From contig CAZIAD010000012.1 in the NCBI GenBank assembly GCA_964537555.1, positions 1-64,000 of the forward strand: a stretch of DNA of 64,000 nt, given 5' to 3'. Both the position numbers and the translations under genes were made by a program. Under the pieces are notes generated by a model. That model made no database searches. It was not told where the DNA came from and was given only the letters and a program-made list of their open reading frames with translations. Within the stretch, counting starts at the first letter, position 1, and each line of letters opens with the position of its first letter. Shown here in pieces: positions 7,831 to 21,700 of this stretch. Origin of the DNA: CAYRWR01 sp964537555. GTDB lineage: Bacteria; Spirochaetota; Brevinematia; Brevinematales; CAYRWR01.

Positions 7831-10800
7831 TTATTTAACCACAACAATAGTACCGGTATAGGAATGTCCTTCCGCGGTCACTACTCTGTAGATATACACA
7901 CCACTCTTCACTGCATAGCCTTCCGAATCATTTCCGTCCCAGAAAACTTCACCCTGACTATAGGCCCCTTCGGTGCGGTCATAGTTCTTGATCATGATAC
8001 CGGCCAGGGTAAATATCTTCACATTATAGCTATCTGTAACAGTGTCAAAACTGGCAGATATCTTCACGTTAGCAAAGGCATTGTCACTGCTGCCCGGAGT
8101 AAACATTCTGGGCTCTGCTGTTACCTTGATAAATCCTGTTACATCCCCCGTCACATTGGCTTCACCCAGGATAGCATAGTTCTTTCTGAGGTAGCTGCTG
8201 CGGATCACGATATTATTACTCACCGTATCCACGGTTCCACCCAGTCTGATCCACTCGCCGCTGGCTTCTTTCCAGTAGTATACTGCCAGGCTGCTTTCAG
8301 ACCATCCCTGGCTGATCACATTGCTGTCATCATAATGGAGGGAAATATATACATCACCATCCAGCTCGACTTCATTCAGTTCGTTTCCGTTATAATCCTT
8401 CATCTCAAACCAGAATTTTTGCAGGGAGGCAGGTACATTGGGTGTCTTGATAAATCCTCCACTTACAGCAGAGTACTGTTGTGTATTCATGTTTGTGATC
8501 CAGATATTGAGCGAGAATCTATTGATCAATANNNNNNNNNNNNNNNNNNNNNNNNNNNNNNNNNNNNNNNNNNNNNNNNNNNNNNNNNNNNNNNNNNNNN
8601 NNNNNNNNNNNNNNNNNNNNNNNNNNNNNNNTGTGTATTCATGTTTGTGATCCAGATATTGAGCGAGAATCTATTGATCAATACTCCAGCCGGTACGGTG
8701 ACTTTGGTAGCCAGGTCATCCAGACTCATAGAAGTCTGATTACCGGTAGCACTCAGGTTAAACAATCCTCTGATCATCTTCAAAGTACCTACAGAGGTTA
8801 TAAAGTTATTTGTCACCCTTATATTTGAGATCGTACTCTGTTCATAATTATCACCTATAAAAGAGACATTATAATTTGAGCCTGTCGATCCTCCCGGAAT
8901 AAAGTCCAGGGTAAAGCGGCCATTGGCGTCAGCACCGGTGATGATCAAGTTAGTAAACTGGTTGGTCACTTCTGTAGTAGTACCGGTGTAGTACAGCCTT
9001 ACAGTAGGATTGGCGATACCCGGTAAAACCACTCCACTGATACGTCCAAAATTAGCCACCAGTACAGGGATGAAATTATTTTCTCCGTTTGGTTTCTTGG
9101 ACGCAGTGTATTCAATGGTGTCTTCAAACATCACATCTGCTTTCATATTATTGGTCCAGCTACTGACATTTGTATAGGTAGCATAGATATGCAGGATCTC
9201 ACGCCCACCGCTGCTGTCCAGCTTGTTAGGAATACCTCCCAGAGGGATATAGTTGATATATATGTAGCTGGCATCATAAGTATAACTGAGGTTCTGACCG
9301 AACAGCTCAGAATAGATATTTGTAACATTGATCTGTGTGGTGTCAAATGGTATTCTGACCCTGTCAATACCCAGATCAAACAGTCCATTATTGATATGAT
9401 AAATGATCTCAGCACTATTGTCTATACTGTACAATACCTGTTTATTTTGCACATAGGCTTCGGTAGGTTCCTGAGGAGCATTAAAGTTAATGGTCACTCT
9501 TTCCTTGCGAGCTCCACCGTCAACTCCCTGTACACTTCCATTGTAGGCATAGACTTCCAGATTTACAGAAGTCTGTAATATTACCTTATTCACAAAGCGG
9601 AAGCTGATCTGGTTAGTCTGTCCATAGTTGAATTTATTGGCGTTAGTATACTCAACCGTGATCTTAGAACCACTTACACTTACTTTTGAGCCTGCAAAGC
9701 TGGCTGTAGGCAGAGCTACCAGATTAGTCAATTCTGAAGGTAAAAGGATCACATTTGAGCTAACCAGGTTCTGTCCCAGAGTTGTATTGGTGATCACGAG
9801 TTTAAAGGTATTGGTAGGTACTTCATCACCGGTCTTGATGATAAACCATTTGGTCAAAATAGTATTGCTGACTTCGGCCAGAGGTATAGACATAGACTGA
9901 TCCAGGGCGCCGGTCACATAGGGCAGTACCTTACCATAGCCGGATCTGTTATCTACGTATACCTGCCAGTTGAGTCCGGTGGCCTCATACATATCTTTAT
10001 TGTCCTGCAATACCAGGTTAATAGTATCTTCTCCTCCGGAGGCCAGTCCTCCAGGATAGTATACTACTATATTATTCACAGTATTGCTGACTACAGTACC
10101 GCTGGTACTGGTGATAGAGACTGCATTTGTGAATATATTAGGGACTATTACCTTAGTATAGTAGATAGATGAGGTCCCGTCACTGTCGTTATAGATCTTG
10201 AGGTCTATGTCATTGTCTACATCTGAAGACCATAGCTGCTGATCCACTATTTCTGCTGACAGAGGAGATACCACATGGTTAGTCTTGGAGTCCAGTATAC
10301 CCACAGTATTGGTCTGTTTAAGGCCATTAAAGGCCAGGCTTTCAAAGTACAGGTCAGTTTTGGTCTTCTGAGTATTACTCAGATTGAGAATAATGGTATT
10401 AGTCACATTAGGAGTAAAGGCGGCATAATATAAGGTCAGCTCGTTAGATATCATGGTCACATTAGTTTGCAGGCTATCCACGACAGATGAGGGACTCAGT
10501 CCGGCACTTAACGGAACAGGTACAAACAGACGTAATTTCTGTAATGCATTACTTCCAGTACCCCGGTTGATCAGCCTCATGGTAAGCCTTACATTGTCCT
10601 GGGAAGTATAGATATCATTGTACAGAATCTCAGCCAGAATATCCGGATTTGGCATGATAAAGTCTACGGTATTGTCTTCACCAAAAACTACAGAAGCATC
10701 CACAAAAGTGGTACCCGATGTATTATACTGAGCTTTTACTGTAAACTGGGCATTTGTCTCACCAAATATAAAGTCATCAGATAAAGTCAAAACAACAACA

Positions 10801-13800
10801 TCATTTGATGAGGGAGCAAAATCACCATCGTTATAGGTCACTTCTATGTAATTTGAGCCAACAACATACCCGGTACCAATAGTAGTACTTACTACCAGAT
10901 TATTCGTAATAAAAGGTGCCGTGAAGGTAATACGGGCCGTCACCAGATTATTGTTACCCCCACCGGTATTGTTAAGGAATATAGAAATGTTATTATTCTG
11001 ACTTACAGTGGACACATTATTGGGTGAAACATAATAACTGGCTCCATACGCCGGGACTACCAGGGTATACTTCAGGCTTTCACCGATATCGACCGGATCT
11101 TTGGAAGCATTGGTGATAGCGTCCCCACTCTTGGAGGCAGCATAGACTTTCCAGTCTCCACTGAAGCCGATATTTTCCTGGTTATCATAGACTCGCATAG
11201 TGATCACATCTGAACCTACTCCTCCCGGAATGTTGGTTCCGGCAGCAGTATAGTCTGCATAGAGTACGCCATTATTGGAATACCAAACTGTGGCTCCCAG
11301 AATGCTGGAGAGGTTATTGATGTTCGTAACGATCATTTTAGGTACTATCTCATTTGTAGTAGGAGGCACGATCTTTAACAGGGAGATACGGTTTCCGGCT
11401 GCTCCTACGTTTGTGATACTCAGGTGAATGTCTGTAGTAATATTGTCCTTACCTATCTGGGTCTCATCTACATAAGCATAGAAGGAAGGAGGGGGTAACT
11501 GTATTTCTTCGGTATTAGTGCCTTTAGTAGGCAGAGCCTGGTAAGCACCGTCATTCGTGTAGTAGACTTCTGCTACCCAGGATACATTAGTGGTATCCAA
11601 AAGTATGTTCTTAAGGGCTTTAATGGACAGGGTGCTCTGGGCTCCACCTATCAGTCCGCCGCCGCTGAAATTAGTGAGCCATATATAGCCGCCACTTACG
11701 CTTACATCGGCAGATACTCCGGAGATAAATACCTGGGAAGGATCTACGCTCACATAGGGAGGCTGGGGAATCTTGATCCTTACTTTATTGACTACCAGGT
11801 TTCCGGCAGAACCATTTTTAATCACATAGCTGAAATTATTGGTGATCTCCGTGGTCAGGGTATCACTCAGTATATTGACACTCAGTCTCTCTGTTCCATA
11901 TACTTTCTTACTTCCCATATTTATATTGGTCAGAGGGAAGTACTTCTTGGGTGGTGAGAATCCATTGTCAATAAATCCATTGTTAGCTAAAAATTCCCAG
12001 GATCCATTAGTGGGCAGACTATTAAGATTTGAAAGTCTGACCGTCACTGTAAGGCTATCCCCTTCATTCACATATACAGGGTCCAGGGCATTAGAGTATA
12101 TTACCTGTAAGTTAGAAATGTTATTTACAAAGTATCCCGGTGTGCTCAGTATATCCGTACCCAGACGGGAAGAAGCGATATTGACCACTTTTCCTTTGAG
12201 AGGAGCGGGTACATCGATCTGTACAGCATTAAAGAGGTCAGTACCAATCCCGGTATTGGTAAATACCAGGTTAAAGTTCTGGGTCACTACTGAACCTACT
12301 GGCTCATTTTTAGTGACAAAGAACACATTAGGGCTTACTACTCCGCCACCGGTAGGTTTAGGCAGGCTGAAGTCTATCTTTCCGCTCTTTCCGGAGACCA
12401 CATTGGTCCAGCCGGATACGGTCTCACGATTATTTTGAATATCGGGATATAGATACACATTAGCCTTATCTTCAGCATTTACAATATCTGCCATAGTAAA
12501 GGTCAGCACAGTCTGCTGCCCACCCTCTAAAGGTGTAGGGAAATTGATCCATACACGGTTATAAGGGAAGCTGTTCTGGACTACAGCATTACCATAGGTA
12601 ATATTGTCTACCCAGAAGTTCACACTGACATCAGTGGGTATATTGATATAGGCATTGGTGATACGGTTTCCGGGAAGCCCCAGGTTCGTGATAAAATACA
12701 CCAGAGTATTGGTAATACTGGTAGTATCCAGGGCATTGTTATAGCGGTTAGTGATATAATAGGCCGCATCTACAAAGGGGTATTGAACACTTAACTTATT
12801 GGTTCCCGGGAATTTTTCTCCTATAGTCGAGACTGAATAGAAATTAGTATCATTGGTGATATAGGGTGTCTTGTATACAAATACCGGGAAATTGAAATTA
12901 GAGGGCATTTCACTGAAGCTGTTGAATTCAATATCATCCAGCATAGTGAGGCTTACTACATCTCCACTGCCGCTGTCATAATAGGACGCCAGGTTTCCAT
13001 TGGCGTCAACACTGTAGTGCAGTAAAATACTGTTGGTGGCTGATACCAGATTGGTTATCTCGATGTTGGCGCCGTCATTGGCAATATGAGTACTGCTGGC
13101 ACTGAGTGAGTTAAAGTAATTGGTAGGTATATCTATTCGGGCCAGAGCCAGTCCTACTCCGTTAGGCGAGGTATTATAAATATCCATGGTGAAGTTGTTG
13201 GTCACCGCTGTAGTATAGATAATAGCCGGAGACAGCTTGTTTTCCGCAGTGGGCAGAGGAGGGCTGATGGTCACAAACCAGTTCCGGGGAGCATCCTGGC
13301 TCTGCAGAGTATAGCCTGCAGTGTTCCAGTTGTCAGCATAGAGCTGGAAGGCTACATTGGAAGGACTGCTGTTAATATTGGTCAGGATATGCCGGCCGGT
13401 AAAACTGATGATATCCTGTTCCCCGGGGGTCAGGTCATCTATATAATCCACATATATATAACCGCCACTCACATAATTAGTGCCGCCATTGGAGCTGGAA
13501 ACAGATGTGATCTGGTCGAATGCTGCTGGTATACTGATGCGGACCTGTTTGATATTGTTACTGACGTCACCATTGTTGTATATCACATATTTATAATTAT
13601 TGGTGTTCCAGGCCTGGTTAGTGAAAATACCGGTCTTGGCATTGATATTAGGAGCAGACTTGGTCACAATATAAGCCAGGGCTATAGCATTAGACTTAGA
13701 CACAGTCACATTCTGGCTCTTAAAAGTGGCATTGGTACCGGCGATCTGCCAGGAAGTCCCGGCGATGAGCTCTTCACTGTTAACATCTACTTTCCACTGA

Positions 13801-15734
13801 TAATTCGTGAAAGCGTTTGTCCCCAGGGTAGTAGGAGTGTCAAATACTGTGAACTGTATGCGGTCATACCCTTCTTCACCAGGGAATCCATTGATATTAG
13901 TATAGAACACATAAATGTAATTACTGGCTACAAAGATATTATTGGTGCTGACATAGGGCCCCAGTACGGAAGACTGAATAGGCCAGGTAGCATTATTGTT
14001 ACTGACGGTAAATCCTGAAGGGATCTTAATACGGACTTTTGAGATATCCGGATTATCCATTACTCCTATAGTAGAGACACGCATGGTAAATTCAGCCTGG
14101 TCATTACCCATGATGAGAGGCTTGGGAGTGTATTGTACGTCCGCATAGGCAATAGGTTCATCAAATGTTTTTACAGTCAATTCACCTTCTGCACTTGGAT
14201 AAGCTTTCTTTTTACCGGTAGTAGCATATTTAATAGTACCACCTAGTCTAATATCCTGTCCTGTACCTGCATGTTTTACACAGTCAGCGTATACCGCAAA
14301 ATCAGCGCCACTGGAATTAGCATTCGGCCCTGTCTGAACATTAAAATTAACTATTAGTGTCCCACTAGTAATAATATGATTAGCGGCATCAGTCCCACCC
14401 ATATTAAAACGGATATACAGCATACCATCCCTGATACCGGAATAAAATTCTCCGGCTGCCAAAGTTCCATAAGCCTGTGCATCTCCGATATCTCTTGTGA
14501 GGACACCCTGAGTAGGGTGTATAACGGTCACTGAGTTAGAATCAAAAGCACCATAATCAGCAGGAGCTTCAATGTACAATTCTCCGATACCACTATCATT
14601 AACGGCTATATTCCCTGCATCAATAGACAGAGTAAATGTCACATTAGTATTTACTTTTACTTTTTTGGGAGATATAGACGCAGTCAGATTAGATATAACT
14701 GATCGTACTATCATATCACCAAATTCAGCTTTAGTATAACAATACACGTTAGCGGTAGCACCATTATTTCCTTCTGGTGTTGGTGATTCCGCAGCAAAAT
14801 ATACACCCAGATTGTCATTCCAGGCCACATCTGCACTAGCAAATTTTACCCAGGAATCAACAAGTCCGGGACTATCATTTAAGGGATCCAGATTCAGATA
14901 GATTGTAATAGTTGATCCATCATGAACCATCTTTATTCCCAATTCATTTGTTGCCTCATAATTATTATAAGAGTACTGCTTCCGGTGAGTGCTATCCATG
15001 ATGCTCGAATTCATGACATTTCCATCAATATCTATAAAACTGGGCCAGCTTCCATTATCATTCTGATCTCGCTCGTATTGATCATAATAACCCCACACAT
15101 TATTGGTACGATTATTGGAGTTATCATGATTATAGGCTTTGTCATACCAAAACACATAATTGTCAAAGCCATCGCCTACATTGATTGCTCCATTATCCTC
15201 TAATAACCACACTTCTAGTAATCCTACACCGTATGCATCGTCTGGATTTCCTGTGTTATTTGGTGTCCATGGAGTGCCTTGTGAACCGTCCGGTCTAAAA
15301 CCATCTCTATGAACATAACTGTAATATCGAATTATCTCAAATCCAAATGGATTTTCTTCAGTAGCAGTAACCTGACCAAGTGTAGGATTATTTAGCATTC
15401 TAAATAATGAGCCTTTACCACTAAACCACTGGTCGAATACAGATTCTGCATTAGGGTCACCATGAATCATTAATCTGCTGTTCGCTGATTCATTTGACAC
15501 CCAAAATTTAGGTAAATTTCCATCTTCTGCATTTGTAGTATTATCCCATAAAAAATTTCTATTCATTGCAAAATTAAAGTCCCAGCCTTGTGCTTCCAGG
15601 TTCGCTTGCGTATCAGAAAAATCTTCATAGTAGTAATAGCTTTGTGCCCGTAAAGGGTTAGTGAGACCGGTCAGCATAAATAGTAGTACTGTAAAAGTGA
15701 TCCAAAAGCTTTTCTTCATATCTTTATCTCTCAT
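7831..15734 (-). CDS. Giant secreted repeat protein B, interrupted by a false assembly gap
   Basis: As printed, the frame is split by 100 N at 8532-8631. Removing the N run and one copy of the flanking 52-mer deletes 152 bases, and one uninterrupted 2583-codon frame results. The product has a signal peptide (MKKSFWITFTVLLFMLTG...), a lectin-like or LamG-like beta domain to about residue 320, and a cohesin-like segment to about 525. Twelve diverged repeats of 120-150 residues follow, each with a core such as 'N.G..GN.I..VRI.IP' and 'D.I.F...D' and often starting at PP. Next come a CnaB-like domain, a segment 'WIRLGGTVDTVSNN', and a final ~92 residues like FlgD-Ig/T9SS sorting domains (WDGNDSEGYAVKSGVYIYR). 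It is Asn/Thr-rich and presumably an adhesin or surface layer protein. GGGGG precedes the first ATG by 6 bases; a second ATG at 15719 is possible. Confidence 0.8.
8480..8531. repeat. 52-bp direct repeat, copy 1 (assembly overlap)
   Basis: These 52 bases, beginning TGTGTATTCATG and ending TTGATCAATA, recur exactly at 8632-8683 on the other side of the N run. This is what two contigs with an unmerged overlap look like. Confidence 0.95.
8532..8631. other. Assembly gap of 100 N
   Basis: Exactly 100 N, the conventional placeholder for a gap of unknown size. The identical flanks and the restored reading frame show that no sequence is missing. Confidence 0.97.
8632..8683. repeat. 52-bp direct repeat, copy 2 (assembly overlap)
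   Basis: Exact duplicate of 8480-8531. Both copies encode the same peptide, LINRFSLNIWITNMNT, of the giant protein, in frames that coincide once 152 bases are removed. Confidence 0.95.
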
Positions 15735-15746
15735 TTTAATCCCCCT

Positions 15747-18700
15747 TTACTTGGCAATGATAACAGTACCGGAATACTGTGCTGATACAGAAGGTACTAC
15801 TACCCTGTACACATATACTCCGCTGTTGACTGCACGGCCGTCACCATCATTACCATCCCAGGATACTTCTCCCTGGGTATATCCACCTGTCTTTTCAAAC
15901 ATTCTGATCATATTCCCCTTCAGGTCATATATATACACTCTGTAACTCTCGTATTGCTGATCCAGCTCGAAACTGATCCTCACGCTGTCATAATAGGCTG
16001 AACCACCCCGTCCCGGAGTAAATACCTTAGGCCTCAGGCTGACATTTTGTATCTGTCCTGTATCTCCTCCGCTGGCCTTGGGCATCACCGCGTAGAATCG
16101 GTGGACATAGGATACACGGGCCACTACTGTCTTATTGACTGTGTCAACCGTACCCCCTACTCTGACCCACTGGCTCTGGCTGCCGTTATCATCCCAGTAG
16201 TAGATCGCCATATCGGCTTCAGTCCAGCTGTTGGAAGCTATAGTAGCCATATCATAGGACAGGCTGATAATAGCATCCAGCTCTATAGTCTGTCCGTCTA
16301 TGACATTATCATTGATATCCCTGATAGTGAAACTATAGCCATACAGCACGTTTTTATTAGGAGTATTGGCTATCAGGGTGCTCTGCTCTTCTACAGAGTC
16401 TTTCTGTCTCTGGCTGAATCCGCCCCGGGCAATATCCACAGAGAATTCATCTCCGATAGCTCCGGTGGGGAACTGTATAAAGGTATTGGTGTCGTCATAA
16501 TTTATGACTAACTGTATCCCTACGTTAGGGTCACTGGTCAACAGGCCGTTCCGCATGGTGACAGTGCCTATATTGGTAATAAGATTTGCCGGTATGATCA
16601 CACCCTGGATAAACTTACGGTAACCGGTACCGGAGAATTCCACATCATAATTACCGGCAGGCAGGCGGGTCAGGATAAAGTCAGGATTACCCGCACTGGT
16701 AGAAGTCGCTACGTATTCTCCGTTTATATTAGTGGCTGTAGTGGTGGTGTCAGGGTAGTACACTTTGATATTTACACCCCGGATATCAGGATAAACATCC
16801 CCGTAAGCGATACCCCAGGTGGAATTTGTAAGACGCAGATTACTCTTGAATCCCAGTACATTATCCACATTTATGTTATTGGTACCACCCACCAGGTTAT
16901 CATTGGTCAATTGCGCCTTTCCGGTGATCTGCAGGTTAAACAGGTTAGTGATATTATAGTTAAAGGTCAGGCGTATATCATCATACAAAGTATATTTCAG
17001 GGCATCAGCATTGTTCGGATCATAAGTAAGAGTAAATGTGTTGCTATTAGAAGTGATCGTAGTGCCCGGTATGGTACTGGTCACTTTGATCCTGTTAAAC
17101 ACTGTATAAAGGTCATTGGTGCTGAAAGTCAGTACCGCTTTGGTCAATGTCTTTCCATAAGACCGGTTGAGCAGTCTATAGGTCAGGCTGGCATTGGTCT
17201 CAATGGTATAGAGCTTGTTATCTCCCGGGAAATATCCCTCAACCGCTACGGGAGGATAGCTGATACTGGCCACCATGTATTTACCCAGAGGCCCGTCAGC
17301 CAGGTTGTAGACCAGGTTATTGGTCAGATTGGCTACCTTGACCAGGATATTCACATTGGTAGAGGATCCGTAATAGTTGACGATACTAAAGCTGATATCA
17401 TCCTTCTGATTTACTGTGAGCAGTCCCCCGGTATAATCCAGGGTGATCATGTTACTGCTGGGATTATAGGCTGCTACTCCACCCCAGGAACTGGTGGGCA
17501 GTATTGCATTACTCAGTCCTTTAGGCAGAATGATCTGGGCATGTGTGATGCCGCTGGTACCGGTTCCCTTGTTGGACAGGCTGATAGTGAGGCTGTTAGT
17601 CAGGGTTCCCAAATATACATACTGGGGATTGAGCCGGACATTGGCCTTGGCAGTGGGCATGGTAAATCCTACAGCTACTGACTTACCGCTCTTGAGATTC
17701 AGAGGTACATAGCCCATTCCGTCATCGACATAACCGGTAATGGCATTGGTCAGGTTTCCTATTGCAATACCATCCTGTAGATTGACGGTGATCACATCTT
17801 TATTGGTCAATTGTCCTATATAATTGCCCGGTGAATAGTACAGGGTCACTGAACTGGCTGTGCTTATAATATTAGTGGCCCCACCACTAAAGAATGAACT
17901 CTGGATAGTGTTTATACCCGTAAACGGTGTGGGGAAATTAAGGACAACTCTTTGTATGGGCCGGGTCCCTGTGCTGTCCTGGTTGACAAATACCTGGAAG
18001 CTATTGGCAGTGGTGGTAGTATCCACACTATTGGGGGTCATATAATAGCTGGGAGCAGTAGCCATGAACAGTACCTGGTTTCCGCTGGCTGTATTGGTAT
18101 TGACTGTATTGCGCACTTTGGCTGTGACAGATATATTTCCGGAAACAGTAGTAGTATTGCTCACCTTCAGCCATAGGTTATCGGTCTGGCCGGTTCCGAA
18201 GTTGGTGTAACTCAGAGTCAATACCCCTGTGCCTGGAACGTAATTGGTAGCTATAGCAATAGTGTTACTGACTTTAGTGCTGTTAAATCCGGCCCTGAGT
18301 TCTGTAGGCAGAGTAATATATACCCGGTCGATCTTATTGTCTCCGGTACCGGTGTTGACTACCCCATATTTGAGCTTGAACTCTTTACGCTTGAGGTAGA
18401 CCTGAGTAGGATCCATACTGATAGAGGCCAGAGGATCAGGCATCACATAGTTGATAGCCAGGGATCCACCGCTGTACAGTGAAGCGGCTTTAAAGGTATT
18501 ATAGGTAGTGTCAAAGGCGGCATCTCCACTCCAGTTTACAGTGAGGTTGGTATAGTTGATGTTATCAGCTATTGATATCAGGATCTCATCCTTAAATCCG
18601 GCTCCAATACGGTTGGTGGCCTTATACTGAATCAGGATATACTGGTTGGAAATACTCCAGGTGGCATCAGTCTTAATGAGGCTTTTTACTTTTATGCCAT

Positions 18701-21700
18701 TAGTGTTGAGGACAGTACCTATGGCTGGTATCTTGATGCGGGCATAGGTAATAAAGTCTCCACCTCCACTGAAGTTATACACATCAAACTTGAGATGGTT
18801 GGTGAGGGCTGTAGAATATATAGTATTCTTAAAAGATGTAGAAATGTAATTGGTAGCCTGTATCTTGATACGGGCATCGACAGGGGGAGTGATAATGCTT
18901 AGTCCCAGGCTCTGGCCGGCAGGAACTATGGCATTGGCTTCTCCACTTTCTTCATAGGCATTGTTTACCTTTACTGTCCAGGTTCCGTTAGTCTCCACGT
19001 TTACTGCATCATAAGCCAGAAGGGTGATACTGTCTGTATTACCGCTTATAATACTGTTAGTGTAGAACAGGATGGCTACGTTATAATAACCCTGGGCATT
19101 TGTAGTGATGATATTACTGGCCGTCAGAGGAGAGAACAGGCCTGTGATATTGGTAATAAAATCAGGCGCACTGATCTTGGCCCTTAACAGGTCTGAACCC
19201 ACTATCCCATTGTTTTTCAGATAGAATCTATAAGACTGGGAAGGATAGGCTTTAGGAACATTTACAGGAGTGACATAGGACAAAGCACTGACACTGGGCC
19301 TCTGGAACTGTACCGCATTAGTCTGTCCGGCTGATACACCGGTATGACCCCTGAATCCGCCTCCATCACCATAATCTGCTTCAAAAGGCATACTGACCCA
19401 TATTTCCTGAGTAGCATTGGTATCAAAAGCGGTAAAGCTTATGTTGTCAGATGATTTGGGTCCGAGGCCGGCCCCATTGTACCATACTTCTACCCAGGTA
19501 GAACCGTTGGCAAAATAATTGGTGCTGAAATATCCGGCAGCAGAACTGATATTGTTCACTGAGCTGAACACATTATTGGAAAGTGCTATACGGATCTTCT
19601 TGATCCCGGCACCTATGGTCTCATCTCCGTTCTTTATATAGTAGGTAATGGTATTAAAAGTAGTAGGTGTGGACAATACCGGAGGATTAGGTACAGACAC
19701 ATGTCCATAAGCCTTATCGACCAGGAGCAGCTGATTAGTGCCGCCGCTTAACATGGTAGCATAGTTGGTAAAGTTATGACTGCCGTCGGCATTGGTAGAA
19801 TTATTGGCCGCCGATACCAGCCACTGTACATTATTGGGAGCTGAGCTGTCTGATATAAAAGTGATATAGGTCTGATCTGCGGTACCTGGGGTAAGCCTGC
19901 TGCCCGCATCGTCGTACTCTATACGTATGGTGGATCCGCCATTGGAGAGGCTGACCTGGCCGCCCACGGTATTGGTGAGACCGGTGCTGACATTGCTCAC
20001 AGCGATGACCTTACCTACCAGGGGTGCCGGTACAGTGATCTTTACCTTATCCAGTTCATTGGATCCCCATCCCCGGTTGGACACTGATAATACCAGAGTA
20101 TTGGTATTTACTTCAGAATTAGCATTGTAGAACACCCTGGGAGATGTATTGTAGGCAAATAAGGTAGGAGGAGGGGTAATATGTATAGTCTGACTCTTAC
20201 CGGAAGGAATACCGATACCATTGGTATACCAGCGGTCATTGGAGACAGCAGATGTCATATTAAGATAATATTCACCGGCACCAATATTATCGTATACGAT
20301 AAAAGTGATGGTGTCACTGGCTCCTCCGGGAAGCCCGCCCACTCCGGTATAATCGATCAATATATCAGTACCGCTGTCATCGGCGGCTGCACCCATAGTA
20401 TCACTGACAAAATCACTGTTGGTAAACTGGGCCGGCATGATGATATGAGCCATATTGATCTTGTTACCGGGACGGCCGGTATTGGTTATAGTATAACTGA
20501 TAGTAAAGGCATTGGTAGCCGCATCGATAAATCCACCCGGAACGGTGACATAGCCTTTGGCCTTGGCCTTGGGATAGATATAGTGCAGAGTCATATTATC
20601 GGGGGTATAATTAGCACCCAGGGCTTTATTGGTGGTATTTTTAGCAAAAATCCTGAATGACACATTTTTAGGGGCAGTGATGCTATCCTGGAAGAACAGG
20701 GTGATCGTATCTTCTTCTCCGGCTGAGGTAGTAGTGCCCGCAGTGAGGAGGCCGCTGTTGGTGTAACTGACCACGACCGCATTGGTAGCCCCAAAGTTAG
20801 TGATACGGCCAATACCGTTCAGAGTATTTACCCCAGAGATGCTGATTATATCCAGAGGGGCATGTATCTCTACTTCATATATATTATTAAAGTATTGACC
20901 CCAGTTTTTGACAGTAAAAGTAGCATTGGTGGTGGCGGTCTGATCAGTGTAATAATTATGGATGTAGGATCCAAGGATATCTCCGCCTTCCTCGGTAGGG
21001 CTACTGATGGAACCCCGTACTACAGCCGGTGGTGTATAATAGGAGACACTCCACTTGTTCTGGTTTTCCAGAAGGGCCAGATAACCTTCACCATTTCCAT
21101 TGTCAGCATAGGCTTTGATGTTCCCACTGATCACGGTGTTGGTATTAGGCCTTACTTTTTGCTTGACCATAAAGGTCAGGGTATTTAAAAAGCCATTGGT
21201 GATAGCCGCGTTCTGGGCTTTGTGGTTGATTTCCACAAATACCTGCCCGTTTGAGCTATATTGAGATATAGTACCCGGTAAAGTAGAACTGATCTGGGTG
21301 ACATTAGTGAACAGGGCATCAAAGGCCAGTCTTACCTTCTCTATATAGTTCCCGGTCTGTCCGTTGTTCTTGATAATATAGCTGATACTATTGCTCAGAT
21401 CAATATTTTTATACGCTCCTACCAGGGTATAGGCATCACCACTGGGCGGCTTTTTACGTATATTGACTACCTGGGACGGATAGATCAGGCTGGTCACATT
21501 GGTAAAGGTTCCAGTCCCGCTTACAGACGAGCTGGACACTGATTTCCAGGTAGAGGCTGCCAGGTTGGTACCGCTCAGTACCGGAGTACTAAGGGTCTTA
21601 AAACTGATAGTATCGATCCCGCTTCCCGCTACGAGCCGGGTATTGGCAGCGGCATAATCCACCACTATCACGCTCTTACCGGTGATGTTGGTCAGATACA

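Noticed and set aside
8438..8739. Open frames crossing the N run
   Set aside because: They exist only because N was translated as X and the 52-mer is duplicated.
16911..17681. Long plus-strand frames opposite the giant genes (also 11839-12438, 13389-14018, 20181-20660)
   Set aside because: They are antisense shadows of an Asn/Thr-rich coding strand with few stop codons in the reverse frame. None has a signal, motif or ribosome-binding site.
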